64,000 nt of DNA, from NCBI RefSeq assembly GCF_013409345.1, contig NZ_JACCBB010000001.1:3410001-3474000 (forward strand), written 5' to 3'. Every line of letters begins with the position of its first letter. The first letter of the stretch is position 1. Positions 24,952 through 33,232 of the stretch are shown piece by piece. The notes under the pieces were generated by a model, which did not search any database, was not told the DNA's origin, and was given only the letters and a program-made list of their open reading frames with translations. This DNA comes from Kineococcus aurantiacus. Its GTDB lineage: Bacteria > Actinomycetota > Actinomycetes > Actinomycetales > Kineococcaceae. The position numbers were made by a program, and so were the translations under genes.

Positions 24952-25341
24952 GTGACGACCACCACGATGAGCACCGAGATCCCGGGCCCCGCCCTGCGGG
25001 TGCGGGTCCTGTCCACCCCTTCCCGGCGCACCGTCCTGCTGGACGGTGAGTTCGAGGCCGGGTCCGCCGACCTCGTCCGCACCACCGTCGGCCACCTGCT
25101 GCACCCGGGCCGGGAGGTCGTGCTCGACCTGGGGCACGTGACCTTCTGCGACGTCCCGGCGTGCAACGCGCTCTTCGCCTGCGCGCACGACGCCCGGGAC
25201 GTCGGCGCGCGGCTCGAGCTGGTGCACGTCGGGGACTTCCACCGGCGCGTGTTCGCGCTGGTGGGGCTGGACGCCGTGCTGCCCGTCGACGGTCACCGGC
25301 GCGGGGTCTGCGCGGCCGGCTCGCTGGAGGCCGCCGGGTAG
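24952..25341 (+). CDS. STAS-domain protein lacking the phosphoacceptor serine
   Basis: A 129-residue STAS protein. RTVLLDGEFEAGSADLV, REVVLDLGHVTFCD and ELVHVGDFHRRVFALVGLD follow the anti-anti-sigma fold. At the DSSG position it has DVPA, so the serine phosphorylated by anti-sigma kinases is absent. It may act as a constitutive binder or in a complex rather than as a switch. GTG is preceded by GGGGGCG. It shares several motifs (FEAGSxDLV, FCDxxAxxALxACAH) with the STAS gene on the opposite strand 66 nt away, so the two are probably duplicates. Confidence 0.85.
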   Translation: MTTTTMSTEIPGPALRVRVLSTPSRRTVLLDGEFEAGSADLVRTTVGHLLHPGREVVLDLGHVTFCDVPACNALFACAHDARDVGARLELVHVGDFHRRVFALVGLDAVLPVDGHRRGVCAAGSLEAAG

Positions 25342-25396
25342 GCGGCCGGGACGGCCAGCGCCGGTGGGCCCCGGCGGACCGCGGGCCGGTGACGGC

Positions 25397-25420
25397 CGAG
25401 GGTCCCCTCAGGGACCCTCG
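25397..25420. terminator. Hairpin between convergent STAS genes
   Basis: CGAGGGTCCC (25397-25406) and GGGACCCTCG (25411-25420) form a perfect 10-bp stem with a 4-nt loop. The loop overlaps the stop codon of the minus-strand STAS gene. It fits a bidirectional terminator without a T-tract. Confidence 0.6.
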
Positions 25421-25803
25421 ATCGTCACCACCTCGTCCACGCGCAGCATCGTCAGGAGCCGGCGCTGGAACGGGCGCGGGTTCGCCACCGCGACCGTGCG
25501 GCGCGCGGCAGCCGCCTGGTGCGCGCAGGCCAGCAGGGCCCGCGCGGCGGAGGCGTCGCAGAACTCCACCGCGCCGAGGTCGACGACGACGTCCCGGCCC
25601 GAGCGCAGGACGTGGTCGACCGCGGCGCAGACCAGGTCGACCGAACCGGCGTCGAACTCCCCGTGCAGCCGGATCCGCCGGCGGCCGCTGTCGTCCGGTT
25701 CGGGGTCCACCCGCAGGCGCAGCGGCGGTTCCTGGATGGTCGGCCAGCCGGTGGTGCGGGGCAGCACGGCGAGCGGGGTCTCGTCGAGGGTGGGTCGTCG
25801 CAC
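25408..25803 (-). CDS. STAS-domain anti-anti-sigma factor-like protein
   Basis: A 131-residue STAS protein with RIRLHGEFDAGSVDLVCAA, DVVVDLGAVEFCDASAARAL and a closing NPRPFQRRLLTMLRVDE. The serine in DAS aligns with the phosphorylated serine of SpoIIAA/RsbV, so it could be switched by a kinase and phosphatase. The GTG at 25803 has AGAGAGG about 8 nt upstream. It lies 106 nt downstream of a SpoIIE-type phosphatase on the same strand, its natural partner. An upstream in-frame start at 25905 is possible but has no homology support. Confidence 0.85.
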   Translation of the reverse strand: MRRPTLDETPLAVLPRTTGWPTIQEPPLRLRVDPEPDDSGRRRIRLHGEFDAGSVDLVCAAVDHVLRSGRDVVVDLGAVEFCDASAARALLACAHQAAAARRTVAVANPRPFQRRLLTMLRVDEVVTIEGP

Positions 25804-25909
25804 CGGGTGCCTCTCTGCCGCGAGGGACGACGTGACGCGGAGCCGGTCACGGAGGCTGGCTGCACAACCTCTCGGCACCGTACATCCGGGACCCGGTCCC
25901 CTCAACAGA

Positions 25910-27091
25910 TCACCGGCCGGTGGCGTCGCTCCCGTGCCAGTCCAGGCACAGGACCGTGGCGTCGTCGGCCGCCGACGCCCCGCCGGGGTGCCGTTCGGCG
26001 GCCTCGGCCACGGCCGCGCTGAGGATCTGGATGAGCTGCCGGGGGTGCTCGTCCCGGTGCTCGCGCAGCAGGCCCGGCAGGTCCACGTCGCGGGCGTTGC
26101 GTTCCAGCATCCCGTCGGTGAGCAGCAGCAACCGGTCCCCGGGTTCGAGCTGGAAACCCTGGACGGCGTACCGCTCGTCGGGCAGCACCCCCAGCGGCAG
26201 GTCGGGTTTCAGGTGCACCTTCTCCACCCGCTCGTCCCGGACGAGCAGCGGCAGCGGGTGGCCCGCGTCGACGGCCTGCACGCTCCCGTCGGCGAGGCGG
26301 ACGTCCAGCAGCAGGCCTGTGACGAAACCCAGGCCGCTGCGGTGCTCGGCGATCGCCCCGGAGGCCGCGGCGGCCATCGCGGCGACGTCGTCACCGGCGC
26401 GCCGGCTGTTGCGCAGGCTGCCCACGGTCAGGGTGGCCAGCAGCGCCGCGTCCACGTCGTGGCCCATGGCGTCGGTCATCGAGACGAACAGCCGGTCCTC
26501 GTCCAGGGCGTAGTCGAAGGTGTCGCCGCCGACGGTGCTGGCCGGTTCCAGCCAGCCCGCGAGCGTGAACTGCCCCGCCTCGCAGGTGAACGCGTCGGGG
26601 AGCAGCCGGCGCTGGATCTCCCCGGCCAGCGACACGGGCCGGGTCCGCTGGCCCCACTCGTACAGGTCGGTGTGCCGGCGCTCGGTGGTGACGACGTAGG
26701 CCAGGGCGCGCGCGGCGTCCACGAGGCGGTCCAGCGCGTCCTCGCCGGGGGCGCTGGGCAGGGTGAGTTCCAGCAGCCCCATGGCGTCCCCGCGCGCCGT
26801 CACCGGCACCAGGACGTGCACGCCGGAGCGGTGCTCGACGACGCGCGGCTCCTGCCGCACGAGGGTGCTGGCGTAGGGCAGGTCGCCGTCGGCCAGGGGC
26901 ACCTGCTCGCCCGTCCCGCCGCTGATCCGGATGAGGTTCTTGCCGACGAAGTCGGTGATGAGGAAGCTCACCCGCCGGGCGCCGAACTCCTGCGCGAGCC
27001 GGTCGGCGAACACCGCCACGGCGGCCGTCGGCGGCGCCGACTCGACGGCGTCCAGGGGCAGGGGGAACCCCGAGGTACCGGAGGACGTCAC
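25910..27091 (-). CDS. GAF-SpoIIE (PP2C-like) serine phosphatase
   Basis: A 393-residue protein. Residues ~15-145 are GAF-like, then a short helix ([22 protein letters not shown]) leads to a SpoIIE domain: [36 protein letters not shown] and [14 protein letters not shown] carry the metal-binding Asp and Gly residues. RsbU/RsbP-type enzymes dephosphorylate STAS proteins and free the sigma factor. The GTG is only 4 nt behind the last heptose-operon gene, so co-transcription is likely. The STAS gene downstream retains its serine. Confidence 0.9.
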   Translation of the reverse strand: MTSSGTSGFPLPLDAVESAPPTAAVAVFADRLAQEFGARRVSFLITDFVGKNLIRISGGTGEQVPLADGDLPYASTLVRQEPRVVEHRSGVHVLVPVTARGDAMGLLELTLPSAPGEDALDRLVDAARALAYVVTTERRHTDLYEWGQRTRPVSLAGEIQRRLLPDAFTCEAGQFTLAGWLEPASTVGGDTFDYALDEDRLFVSMTDAMGHDVDAALLATLTVGSLRNSRRAGDDVAAMAAAASGAIAEHRSGLGFVTGLLLDVRLADGSVQAVDAGHPLPLLVRDERVEKVHLKPDLPLGVLPDERYAVQGFQLEPGDRLLLLTDGMLERNARDVDLPGLLREHRDEHPRQLIQILSAAVAEAAERHPGGASAADDATVLCLDWHGSDATGR

Positions 27092-27095
27092 CGCC

Positions 27096-28028
27096 TCATC
27101 GTGCCAGCAGGTGCGCCGCCGCGCAGATCACCTCCTCGACGGTGGTGCGCGCCAGCGTCGGGTCGACCCCGGTCCCGTGCGGGTCGCCGACGTAGTCCCG
27201 CGCGCCGGGGTCGCCGTGCCACAGCACGGTGTGCCGGTCGGCGTCGATCGCCGGCCCCCACCACGCGGGGGGCGTGGGGCCGAACAGCACGACCGAGGGG
27301 GTGGCGAACGCCGTGGCCAGGTGGGCCGTGCCGGTGTCCCCGGACAGCATCAGCCGCGCCGAGGCCACCAGACTGGCCAGCTCGTCGAGGGTGGAGGCCC
27401 CGCAGCGGTCCCGCGCCCCGGCGGCGGCCAGCGCCGCCCCCAGGTCCCGCTCGTCGGCGGTGCCGGTGACGACGACGTCCAGGCCCTGCCCGACGAGGTG
27501 GGCGACCACCTCGCGCCAGCGGTCCACGGGCCAGCGCCGGGCCGGGAACGCCGCCCCCGGGTGCACCACGACGGGACCGTCGGGGACCGCGGTGCGGTCG
27601 CGCAGCCGCAGGTCCTCGGGTCCGCACCGCGCGCCCCACGCCGCCACCAGACGGCACCAGCGGTCCACCTCGTGCTCGTGGCGGACCCACTCGGGACCCT
27701 CGAAACCGTCCGTGCCGAACCCCAGGAGCCGGGCGGGGCCGGTGGCGGCCAGCACCCGCCGGCTCTCGGGGCCCCTGCCGTGCAGGTCCACCGCGAGGTG
27801 CCCGGACCCGGCGGCGTCCAGGGGGTCCAGGTCGCGCGTCACCAGCACCTCGTCGACGACGCCCCGGGCCCGCAGGAACCCCCCGATCCCGGCGGGGCAG
27901 GCGAGGACCAGCCGGTGGCCGGGGAACGCCCGGCGCAGGCCCCGCAGCGCCGGGACCCCGGCGAGCAGGTCGCCCAGGCCCAGGGACCGCAGGACGAGCA
28001 GGTCGGACCGGTCGAGCGCGAAGGTCAC
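27096..28028 (-). CDS. Family 9 glycosyltransferase (heptosyltransferase-like)
   Basis: A 310-residue GT-B enzyme. [20 protein letters not shown] opens the N-terminal domain, [18 protein letters not shown] is the donor-site loop typical of GT9, and [17 protein letters not shown] is the conserved acceptor/donor junction. GT9 enzymes use ADP-heptose in Gram-negative LPS cores. Here it follows HldE with a 4-nt overlap, so an ADP-heptose donor is probable. The acceptor is unknown, as this is not an LPS organism. It is the last sugar gene before the phosphatase. Confidence 0.87.
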   Translation of the reverse strand: MTFALDRSDLLVLRSLGLGDLLAGVPALRGLRRAFPGHRLVLACPAGIGGFLRARGVVDEVLVTRDLDPLDAAGSGHLAVDLHGRGPESRRVLAATGPARLLGFGTDGFEGPEWVRHEHEVDRWCRLVAAWGARCGPEDLRLRDRTAVPDGPVVVHPGAAFPARRWPVDRWREVVAHLVGQGLDVVVTGTADERDLGAALAAAGARDRCGASTLDELASLVASARLMLSGDTGTAHLATAFATPSVVLFGPTPPAWWGPAIDADRHTVLWHGDPGARDYVGDPHGTGVDPTLARTTVEEVICAAAHLLAR

Positions 28029-29410
28029 CCGATCCGTCCGAGGATGCCCGTCGTGGACCGGCCGTCCAGGTACGGCAGGAGCACCACGCCCCCGCCCCAG
28101 CTGCGCACGAGGTCGCCCTCGGGCAGCTCGGCGTAGTCACCGCCCTTGACCCACACGTCGGGCCGCAGGTCCGCCAGCGCCGCCTGCGGGTCGTCCTCCT
28201 CGAACACCACGACGGCGTCGACGCTGGCCAGGGCCCGCAGCACGCGCTCGCGGTCGCCCTGCTCCACGACGGGACGGTCCGGGCCCTTGAGCCGGCGCAC
28301 CGAGGCGTCGGAGTTCAGGAGCACCACCAGCGCGTCGCCGAGCCCGCGGGCCGCCTCCAGGCAGCCGACGTGCCCGGCGTGCAGGACGTCGAAGCACCCG
28401 CCGGTCGCCACGACCGTGCCGCCGGCCGCGCGGACGCGGGCCACGACCCCGGCCGCCGACTCCCCACCCGCCCGGGCCGCGCCCGTCCGGGCCGCGGGGG
28501 CCGGGGGGGCCGGGACGGGGGAGTCGGCGAAGAACCCGGTGGTGCCGCCCCCCGCGACCCACGCCGAGGCGTCCCGCACCGCCCGGTCCAGCGCCTGCGA
28601 CAGCGAGGAACCCCGCGCCACCTCCACGGCGCACGTCGCCGCGAACCGGTCACCGGCCCCGCACGGGTCGCCCGCGGCCGGGACGGCCGGCAGGTGCAGC
28701 ACCTCCCCGCCGGAGGCGCAGTACGCCCCGTCGGCCCCCGCGGTGACGCACACCGACCGCACGTCCCACCGCTCGCGCAACCGCGTCGCCGTGACCCCGG
28801 GGTCTCCGCCCCCGTCCGCGCCCCCGTTCGCGCCGCCCAGGGCCGCGCGGGCCTCGGCGAGGTTCGGCGTCACCAGCGCCGTCCCCGGCACCGGGGCGCC
28901 CCCGCGCGGGTGCGGGTCCCACACGACCGGCACCCGCCCGGCCACCGCGGCCAGGGCCGCCCGGACCCGCGGGTCCCGCGTCGTGCCCGCGCCGTAGTCC
29001 GAGACCAGCACCACGTCGGCGCCGTCCAGCACCCCGTCCAGCACCCCGGGGTCGAAACCCCCCGGGGTCCCCGGCCCGCCCTCGTCGAGGCGGGCCAGGA
29101 CGTGGCCGTTGGTGCGCACGCGCGACTTCGTGCGGGTCGGGCCCTCGTGCGGCAGGGCGTGCACCTCGATGCCCGGCAGCAGGTCCCGCAGCCGCCGGCC
29201 CGCGGCGTCGTCGGCCAGCGGCGCCACCAGCGCGACCGTCACCGACGGGTCCAGGGCCGCCAGCAGCGCCGTCAGCGCCGCCCCGCCGGGGGACTCGCGG
29301 ACCCCCTCGACGTCGACCACGGGCACGGGCGCGTCCGGGGCCAGCCGCGAGGAGGACCCCACGACCTCCCGGTCCAGCAGCGCGTCCCCGACCACCACGA
29401 CGCGCTTCAC
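28025..29410 (-). CDS. hldE: Bifunctional heptose-7-phosphate kinase / heptose-1-phosphate adenylyltransferase
   Basis: A 461-residue protein in HldE (RfaE) order. Residues ~1-300 are a PfkB-type kinase (VVVVGDALLDREVVG, GGAALTALLAALD, catalytic GAGDRF). After a Pro/Ala linker, residues ~325-461 are a nucleotidyltransferase (ATGGCFDVLHAGH with HAGH, LNSDASVRRLKGPDRP, WVKGGDY). It would phosphorylate heptose-7-phosphate at C1 and, after GmhB action, make ADP-heptose. It overlaps both neighbours by 4 nt. The full HldE fusion is normal for Gram-negative bacteria and less expected here. Confidence 0.92.
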   Translation of the reverse strand: MKRVVVVGDALLDREVVGSSSRLAPDAPVPVVDVEGVRESPGGAALTALLAALDPSVTVALVAPLADDAAGRRLRDLLPGIEVHALPHEGPTRTKSRVRTNGHVLARLDEGGPGTPGGFDPGVLDGVLDGADVVLVSDYGAGTTRDPRVRAALAAVAGRVPVVWDPHPRGGAPVPGTALVTPNLAEARAALGGANGGADGGGDPGVTATRLRERWDVRSVCVTAGADGAYCASGGEVLHLPAVPAAGDPCGAGDRFAATCAVEVARGSSLSQALDRAVRDASAWVAGGGTTGFFADSPVPAPPAPAARTGAARAGGESAAGVVARVRAAGGTVVATGGCFDVLHAGHVGCLEAARGLGDALVVLLNSDASVRRLKGPDRPVVEQGDRERVLRALASVDAVVVFEEDDPQAALADLRPDVWVKGGDYAELPEGDLVRSWGGGVVLLPYLDGRSTTGILGRIG

Positions 29411-31260
29411 GCCAGCACCTCGCGCTCCACGGCCGTCAGGTCCACCGTGCGCCGCGCGGGCAGGTGCGCCTCGACCGCCACGCACAGGGCGTGCACCGCC
29501 ATGAGGTGCCCCTCCTGGACCGCGGACGTGCTGGGCCCGGGGAAGCCCAGGGTGTCGTCGGCCAGCGCCCGCAGCGGGTTGTGCGCCGACGACGTCAGCG
29601 CCCACACCGTCAGCCCCAGCTCGCGGGCCCGCTCGGCCGCGCGCAGCAGGTTCGGGCTGCGCCCGCTCGTGGAGACCAGCAGCAGCACGTCGCCGGGGCG
29701 GCCGTGCGCCTCGACCTGGCGGGCGAACACCTCCTCCACGCCGTAGTCGTTGGCGATGGCCGTCACCGCCGACGTCTCGGCGTGCAGCGCGATCGCCGAC
29801 AGCGGCCGGCGCTCGCCCACGAACCGGCCCACGAGCTCGGCCGTCAGGTGCTGCGCCTCCGCCGCGCTGCCGCCGTTGCCGGCCACCAGCAGCCGCCCGC
29901 CGTGGTCGACGACGCCGACCAGCTCGCGGCCCCAGCGGTCGATGCGGTCGGTCTCGGCCTCCAGCGCCTTCAGCACCCCGGCCAGTTCCCCGACGTGACC
30001 GCGGACGTACTCGCGCGTCGTGGGGACGACCGGGCCGTCGTCCAGCAGGAGCTGGTACGCCGACTCCGTCGCCGCCGCCACCCGCGCCCAGTCGTAGCGC
30101 TCGCGGGCCGCCCGCCGTCCCGCGGCGCCCATGGCGTGCGCGACCCGCGGGTCGTCCAGGACGCCGGCGACGGCGTCGGCGAGGTCCTCGGGGTCGACCC
30201 GGCCCCGGGCGTCGACCGGCACCAGCCGCCCCGTGCGCTGGTCGCGGACGGTGTCGAGCATCCCGCCGACGGCCGTCGCCACGACCGGCAGCCCCGCGGC
30301 CATGGCCTCCAGGACGGCGATGCCGAACGGCTCGTACCAGGGGGTGGCCAGCAGGACGTCGGCGCTGGCCAGCAGCGCGGGCAGGTCGTCGGGGGAGACC
30401 CGCCCCACCAGCCGGACCCGGTCGGCGATGCCCAGCTCCACGGCGACCTTCTGCAGCCGGACGGCCTCGTGGTCGCCGTCCAGGTCGTGCGCGGCCGGGC
30501 CCCCGGCGATGACGAGCTCGGCGTCGGGCAGGAACTCCATCGCCCGCACGGCCGCCTCGAACCCCTTGCGCGGCACCAGGCGGCCCACGCTCAGCAGCCG
30601 GGTGCGGCACCCGGGGCGGCGCGGGCCCACCACGTCGTCGGCGCGGTCGGGACCGGTGGCGCCGGTGAACCGGGCGGCCTCCACCCCGCACGGCACGACC
30701 TGCACCCGGCGCGGCGGGGCACCCGCCGCGCGCAGCTCGGCCACCTCGTCGCGGCAGGTGGCGATGACGAGGTCGACGTCGCGGGCCAGGGCGCGCTCGG
30801 CGTCCAGACGCTGCGGCGGGGAGGTGTCCTCGGCGCCCTGGTAGCGGCGCTTGACGCTGCCCAGGGCGTGGAACGTCTGCACGACGGGGATGCGCAGGGC
30901 CCGGGCCGCGGGCAGCGCCGCGGTGCCGGACATCCAGAAGTGCGCGTGCACGACGTCGGGTCGCTCCCGCTGCCAGCTCTGCCGCAGGACCTCCGAGAAC
31001 CGCGGCATGTGCGGCGGCAGGTCGTCCTTGGGCACCGGCGCCGCGGGGCCCGCGTCGACGTGCACGACCTCCACCCCCGGACGCAGCCAGACCCGCTCGG
31101 GCAGGTCGGGGTCGTCGCGGCGCGTGTGCACCACGACGTCGTGGCCCCGGTCGGCCAGGGCCCCGGCCAGGGCCGCGACGTGGACGTTCTGGCCACCCGC
31201 GTCGACCCCGCCGAGCACGGCCAGGGGGCTCGCGTGCTCGCTCACCATGGCGATGCGCAT
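29407..31260 (-). CDS. GT4 glycosyltransferase fused to GmhA-like phosphoheptose isomerase
   Basis: A single 617-residue reading frame. Residues 1-405 are a GT4 (GT-B) transferase: GGQNVHVAALAGALADRGHD, VVHAHFWMSG, LLSVGRLVPRKGF and the C-terminal EPFGIAVLEAMA motif. Residues ~418-617 are a SIS domain of GmhA type: GNGGSAAEAQHL (461 on), TAIANDYGVEEVFARQVEA, VSTSGRSPNLL and the helix SAVQEGHLMAVHALC. The isomerase would make heptose-7-phosphate from sedoheptulose-7-phosphate. The two halves read on without stop or restart, and no second SD is seen at the junction. Start and stop overlap neighbours by 1 and 4 nt. Confidence 0.9.
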   Translation of the reverse strand: MRIAMVSEHASPLAVLGGVDAGGQNVHVAALAGALADRGHDVVVHTRRDDPDLPERVWLRPGVEVVHVDAGPAAPVPKDDLPPHMPRFSEVLRQSWQRERPDVVHAHFWMSGTAALPAARALRIPVVQTFHALGSVKRRYQGAEDTSPPQRLDAERALARDVDLVIATCRDEVAELRAAGAPPRRVQVVPCGVEAARFTGATGPDRADDVVGPRRPGCRTRLLSVGRLVPRKGFEAAVRAMEFLPDAELVIAGGPAAHDLDGDHEAVRLQKVAVELGIADRVRLVGRVSPDDLPALLASADVLLATPWYEPFGIAVLEAMAAGLPVVATAVGGMLDTVRDQRTGRLVPVDARGRVDPEDLADAVAGVLDDPRVAHAMGAAGRRAARERYDWARVAAATESAYQLLLDDGPVVPTTREYVRGHVGELAGVLKALEAETDRIDRWGRELVGVVDHGGRLLVAGNGGSAAEAQHLTAELVGRFVGERRPLSAIALHAETSAVTAIANDYGVEEVFARQVEAHGRPGDVLLLVSTSGRSPNLLRAAERARELGLTVWALTSSAHNPLRALADDTLGFPGPSTSAVQEGHLMAVHALCVAVEAHLPARRTVDLTAVEREVLA

Positions 31261-32207
31261 CAGCCGACCACCTCCTCCAGCAGTTCGTCGACGTCGGCGA
31301 GGAACCGGCCGATGCCGAACCTCGTCAGGGCGTGCTCGCGCGCGGCCAGGCCGCGCTCCCGCGCCTCGGCGGGGTCGGCCAGCCAGCGGCGGGCCGTGGC
31401 CAGCAGCACGTCCGGGTCGCTGGACAGGACCCCCGCGGCGGCCGGGACCGCCTCGGGCGCCGCCGTCGCGGGCAGCCCCAGGACCGGCATCCCCAGCATC
31501 ATCGCCTCGATGAGGGACAACCCCAGGCTCGTCCACCGGTAGGGGTGGAAGTACGCGCGGTGGGCCGCCAGCAGCTCGTGCATGCGGGCCTGCGGCAGGT
31601 CCTCGTACAGGCTGAGGTTCTTGCCCGGCAACGACTCCACGCCCATGCCGTACACGGCGACGGGCAGTTCCTCGGCCAGGCCCAGCACCAGGTCGGTCCC
31701 CGCCACCCGGTGCCGGCGCACGGGTTCGTTGACGACGACGGCCAGCGACTCGGAGTCCCCGGTGTACCGGTACCCGGGGTCCAGGACGCCGTGGTCCAGG
31801 ACGCGCGTGCGGGCGCGGCCGTTGTCCCAGTACGTCCGGTTGAACTGCGTGACGTGCACCAGCGGGATCTCCGTCTGGTCCCCCAGCGGGTGGACGCTGT
31901 CGACGGCGCCCTGCCGCGGCGCGTCGTGCTCGACGTACAGGGCCGGGACGTCGCGGCCCGGGCGGCGCCCGGTCCACTCCTCCACCAGGGCCAGCTCCTC
32001 GGGGCGCTGCAGCACCACCACGTCGAACGCGGTGTCGCGCAGCGCGGTGCTGGGGACCTCCTGGGCGTTCGCGGGCCAGTCCCACGTGCGGGCCCGGCCG
32101 CGGCCGTCGGGGCCGCGGTCCGGGACGACGGGCAGCAGGTAGGTGTGCTCGCCCTGGACGAACGCCGTCGCCCAGGAACCATGGACGTGCCAGACGAGGA
32201 TCCTCAC
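31260..32207 (-). CDS. Glycosyltransferase (GT-B, group 1-like)
   Basis: A 315-residue protein. The N-terminal half starts RILVWHVHGSWATAFVQG; a LYVEHDAPRQGAVDSVHP segment recalls acceptor-side His motifs; the C-terminal half has VYGMGVESLPG, HRAYFHPYRWTSLGLSLIEAMMLGM and a terminal helix. The latter matches the ExxxxG donor loop of GT4 enzymes. The donor and acceptor are unknown, but its place between the GT9 and the GT4-GmhA fusion puts it in the heptose glycan pathway. GTG at 32207 has GGAGG 7 nt upstream and overlaps the prior stop by 4 nt. Confidence 0.85.
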   Translation of the reverse strand: MRILVWHVHGSWATAFVQGEHTYLLPVVPDRGPDGRGRARTWDWPANAQEVPSTALRDTAFDVVVLQRPEELALVEEWTGRRPGRDVPALYVEHDAPRQGAVDSVHPLGDQTEIPLVHVTQFNRTYWDNGRARTRVLDHGVLDPGYRYTGDSESLAVVVNEPVRRHRVAGTDLVLGLAEELPVAVYGMGVESLPGKNLSLYEDLPQARMHELLAAHRAYFHPYRWTSLGLSLIEAMMLGMPVLGLPATAAPEAVPAAAGVLSSDPDVLLATARRWLADPAEARERGLAAREHALTRFGIGRFLADVDELLEEVVG

Positions 32208-33232
32208 GGGGTGGCCTCCAGGAGCTCGGGGGTCAGGGCGTCCACGGCGGCGACCACGCGGTCGGCCGCCACGGACGTCAGGCAGGGGTGCCCCGGGACG
32301 GGGCAGTCGCGGGCCCGGGAACCCGCGCACGGCGCCTCCTGGTCGCCGAGCAGCACGTGCGGGACGCCGTGCGGCGCCCAGCGGGACGCCGGGACGACGG
32401 GGGAGAACAGCGAGACGACGGCGGTGCCGACCGCGGCGGCCAGGTGCGCGGGACCGGTGTTGCCGACGACGACCGCGTCGGCCCCGGCCAGGACCGCGGC
32501 CAGCCCGGCCAGGTCGGTGCGCCCGCCCAGGTCCAGGACGCCGGGGTCGGGGGCGCCGGCGACCGCGGCCGTCAGGTCCCGCTCCCGGGGGGAACCGGTG
32601 ACCACGACGTCGCGGCCGCTGCGCCGCAACGCCTCCACGACGTCGGCGGCCTGCGCCGGCGAGGGCGCGCGGGCCGGGACGGAGGCCCCCGGGTGCACCA
32701 CGACGTACCGCGCGGGCAGGTCCACGCCGGGCGGCGGCAGGTCCCGCAGCCGCAACCGGCCGTCGTCACCGAGGGGCAGGTCGTGCCCCGCGGCGCGCGC
32801 CAGGGCCAGCGCGGCCTCGACCTCGTGCCGCTCGGGTCCCTCCTCGCGGCGGAACCGGACGTCGAGGAGGGACCCGGGGTAGTCCTCGCTGGCCGCCGCG
32901 GTGCGCGGCACCCCCGCCATCCGCAGCAGCAGCGCCAGCGGCAGCGGGCTCTGGTGGAAGGACGTGAAGACCACGGCCTCGTCGTAGCCGCCGTCGTGGA
33001 CCTGCGCCACGAGCCGCCCCACCGCCGCGGGGTCCACCGCGGCGGGGGAGAACCCCGACCACGGCGGGTCGAAGACCAGGACGTCCTCCACGCCGGGCAG
33101 CAACCGGGCCGCGGCGCGCCCGGCCGGGGAGGCCAGGAGGTCGACGGTCCCCGACGCCGCGAGGGCGCGGACGGCCGGTCCGGTCAGGAGCACGTCCCCG
33201 TCGTTGTCCAGGCGGCAGGCGAGGATCCTCAC
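32204..33232 (-). CDS. Family 9 glycosyltransferase (heptosyltransferase-like)
   Basis: A 342-residue GT-B protein. RILACRLDNDGDVLLTGPAVR opens the fold, YVVVHPGASVPARAPSP is the donor loop, and VVGNTGPAHLAAAVGTAVVSLFSPVVPASRW is the GT9 signature. A C-terminal Cys-rich stretch (CAGSRARDCPVPGHPCL) resembles that of other GT9 enzymes. It is a second heptosyltransferase-like gene in the operon, so the glycan may contain two heptoses or two linkages. Both ends overlap neighbours by 4 nt. Confidence 0.88.
   Translation of the reverse strand: MRILACRLDNDGDVLLTGPAVRALAASGTVDLLASPAGRAAARLLPGVEDVLVFDPPWSGFSPAAVDPAAVGRLVAQVHDGGYDEAVVFTSFHQSPLPLALLLRMAGVPRTAAASEDYPGSLLDVRFRREEGPERHEVEAALALARAAGHDLPLGDDGRLRLRDLPPPGVDLPARYVVVHPGASVPARAPSPAQAADVVEALRRSGRDVVVTGSPRERDLTAAVAGAPDPGVLDLGGRTDLAGLAAVLAGADAVVVGNTGPAHLAAAVGTAVVSLFSPVVPASRWAPHGVPHVLLGDQEAPCAGSRARDCPVPGHPCLTSVAADRVVAAVDALTPELLEATP

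Noticed and set aside
28025-31260. HldE and the GT4-GmhA gene as one giant fused frame
   Set aside because: The frames differ. A stop at 29407-29409 and a GTG at 29410 give a normal 4-nt overlap.
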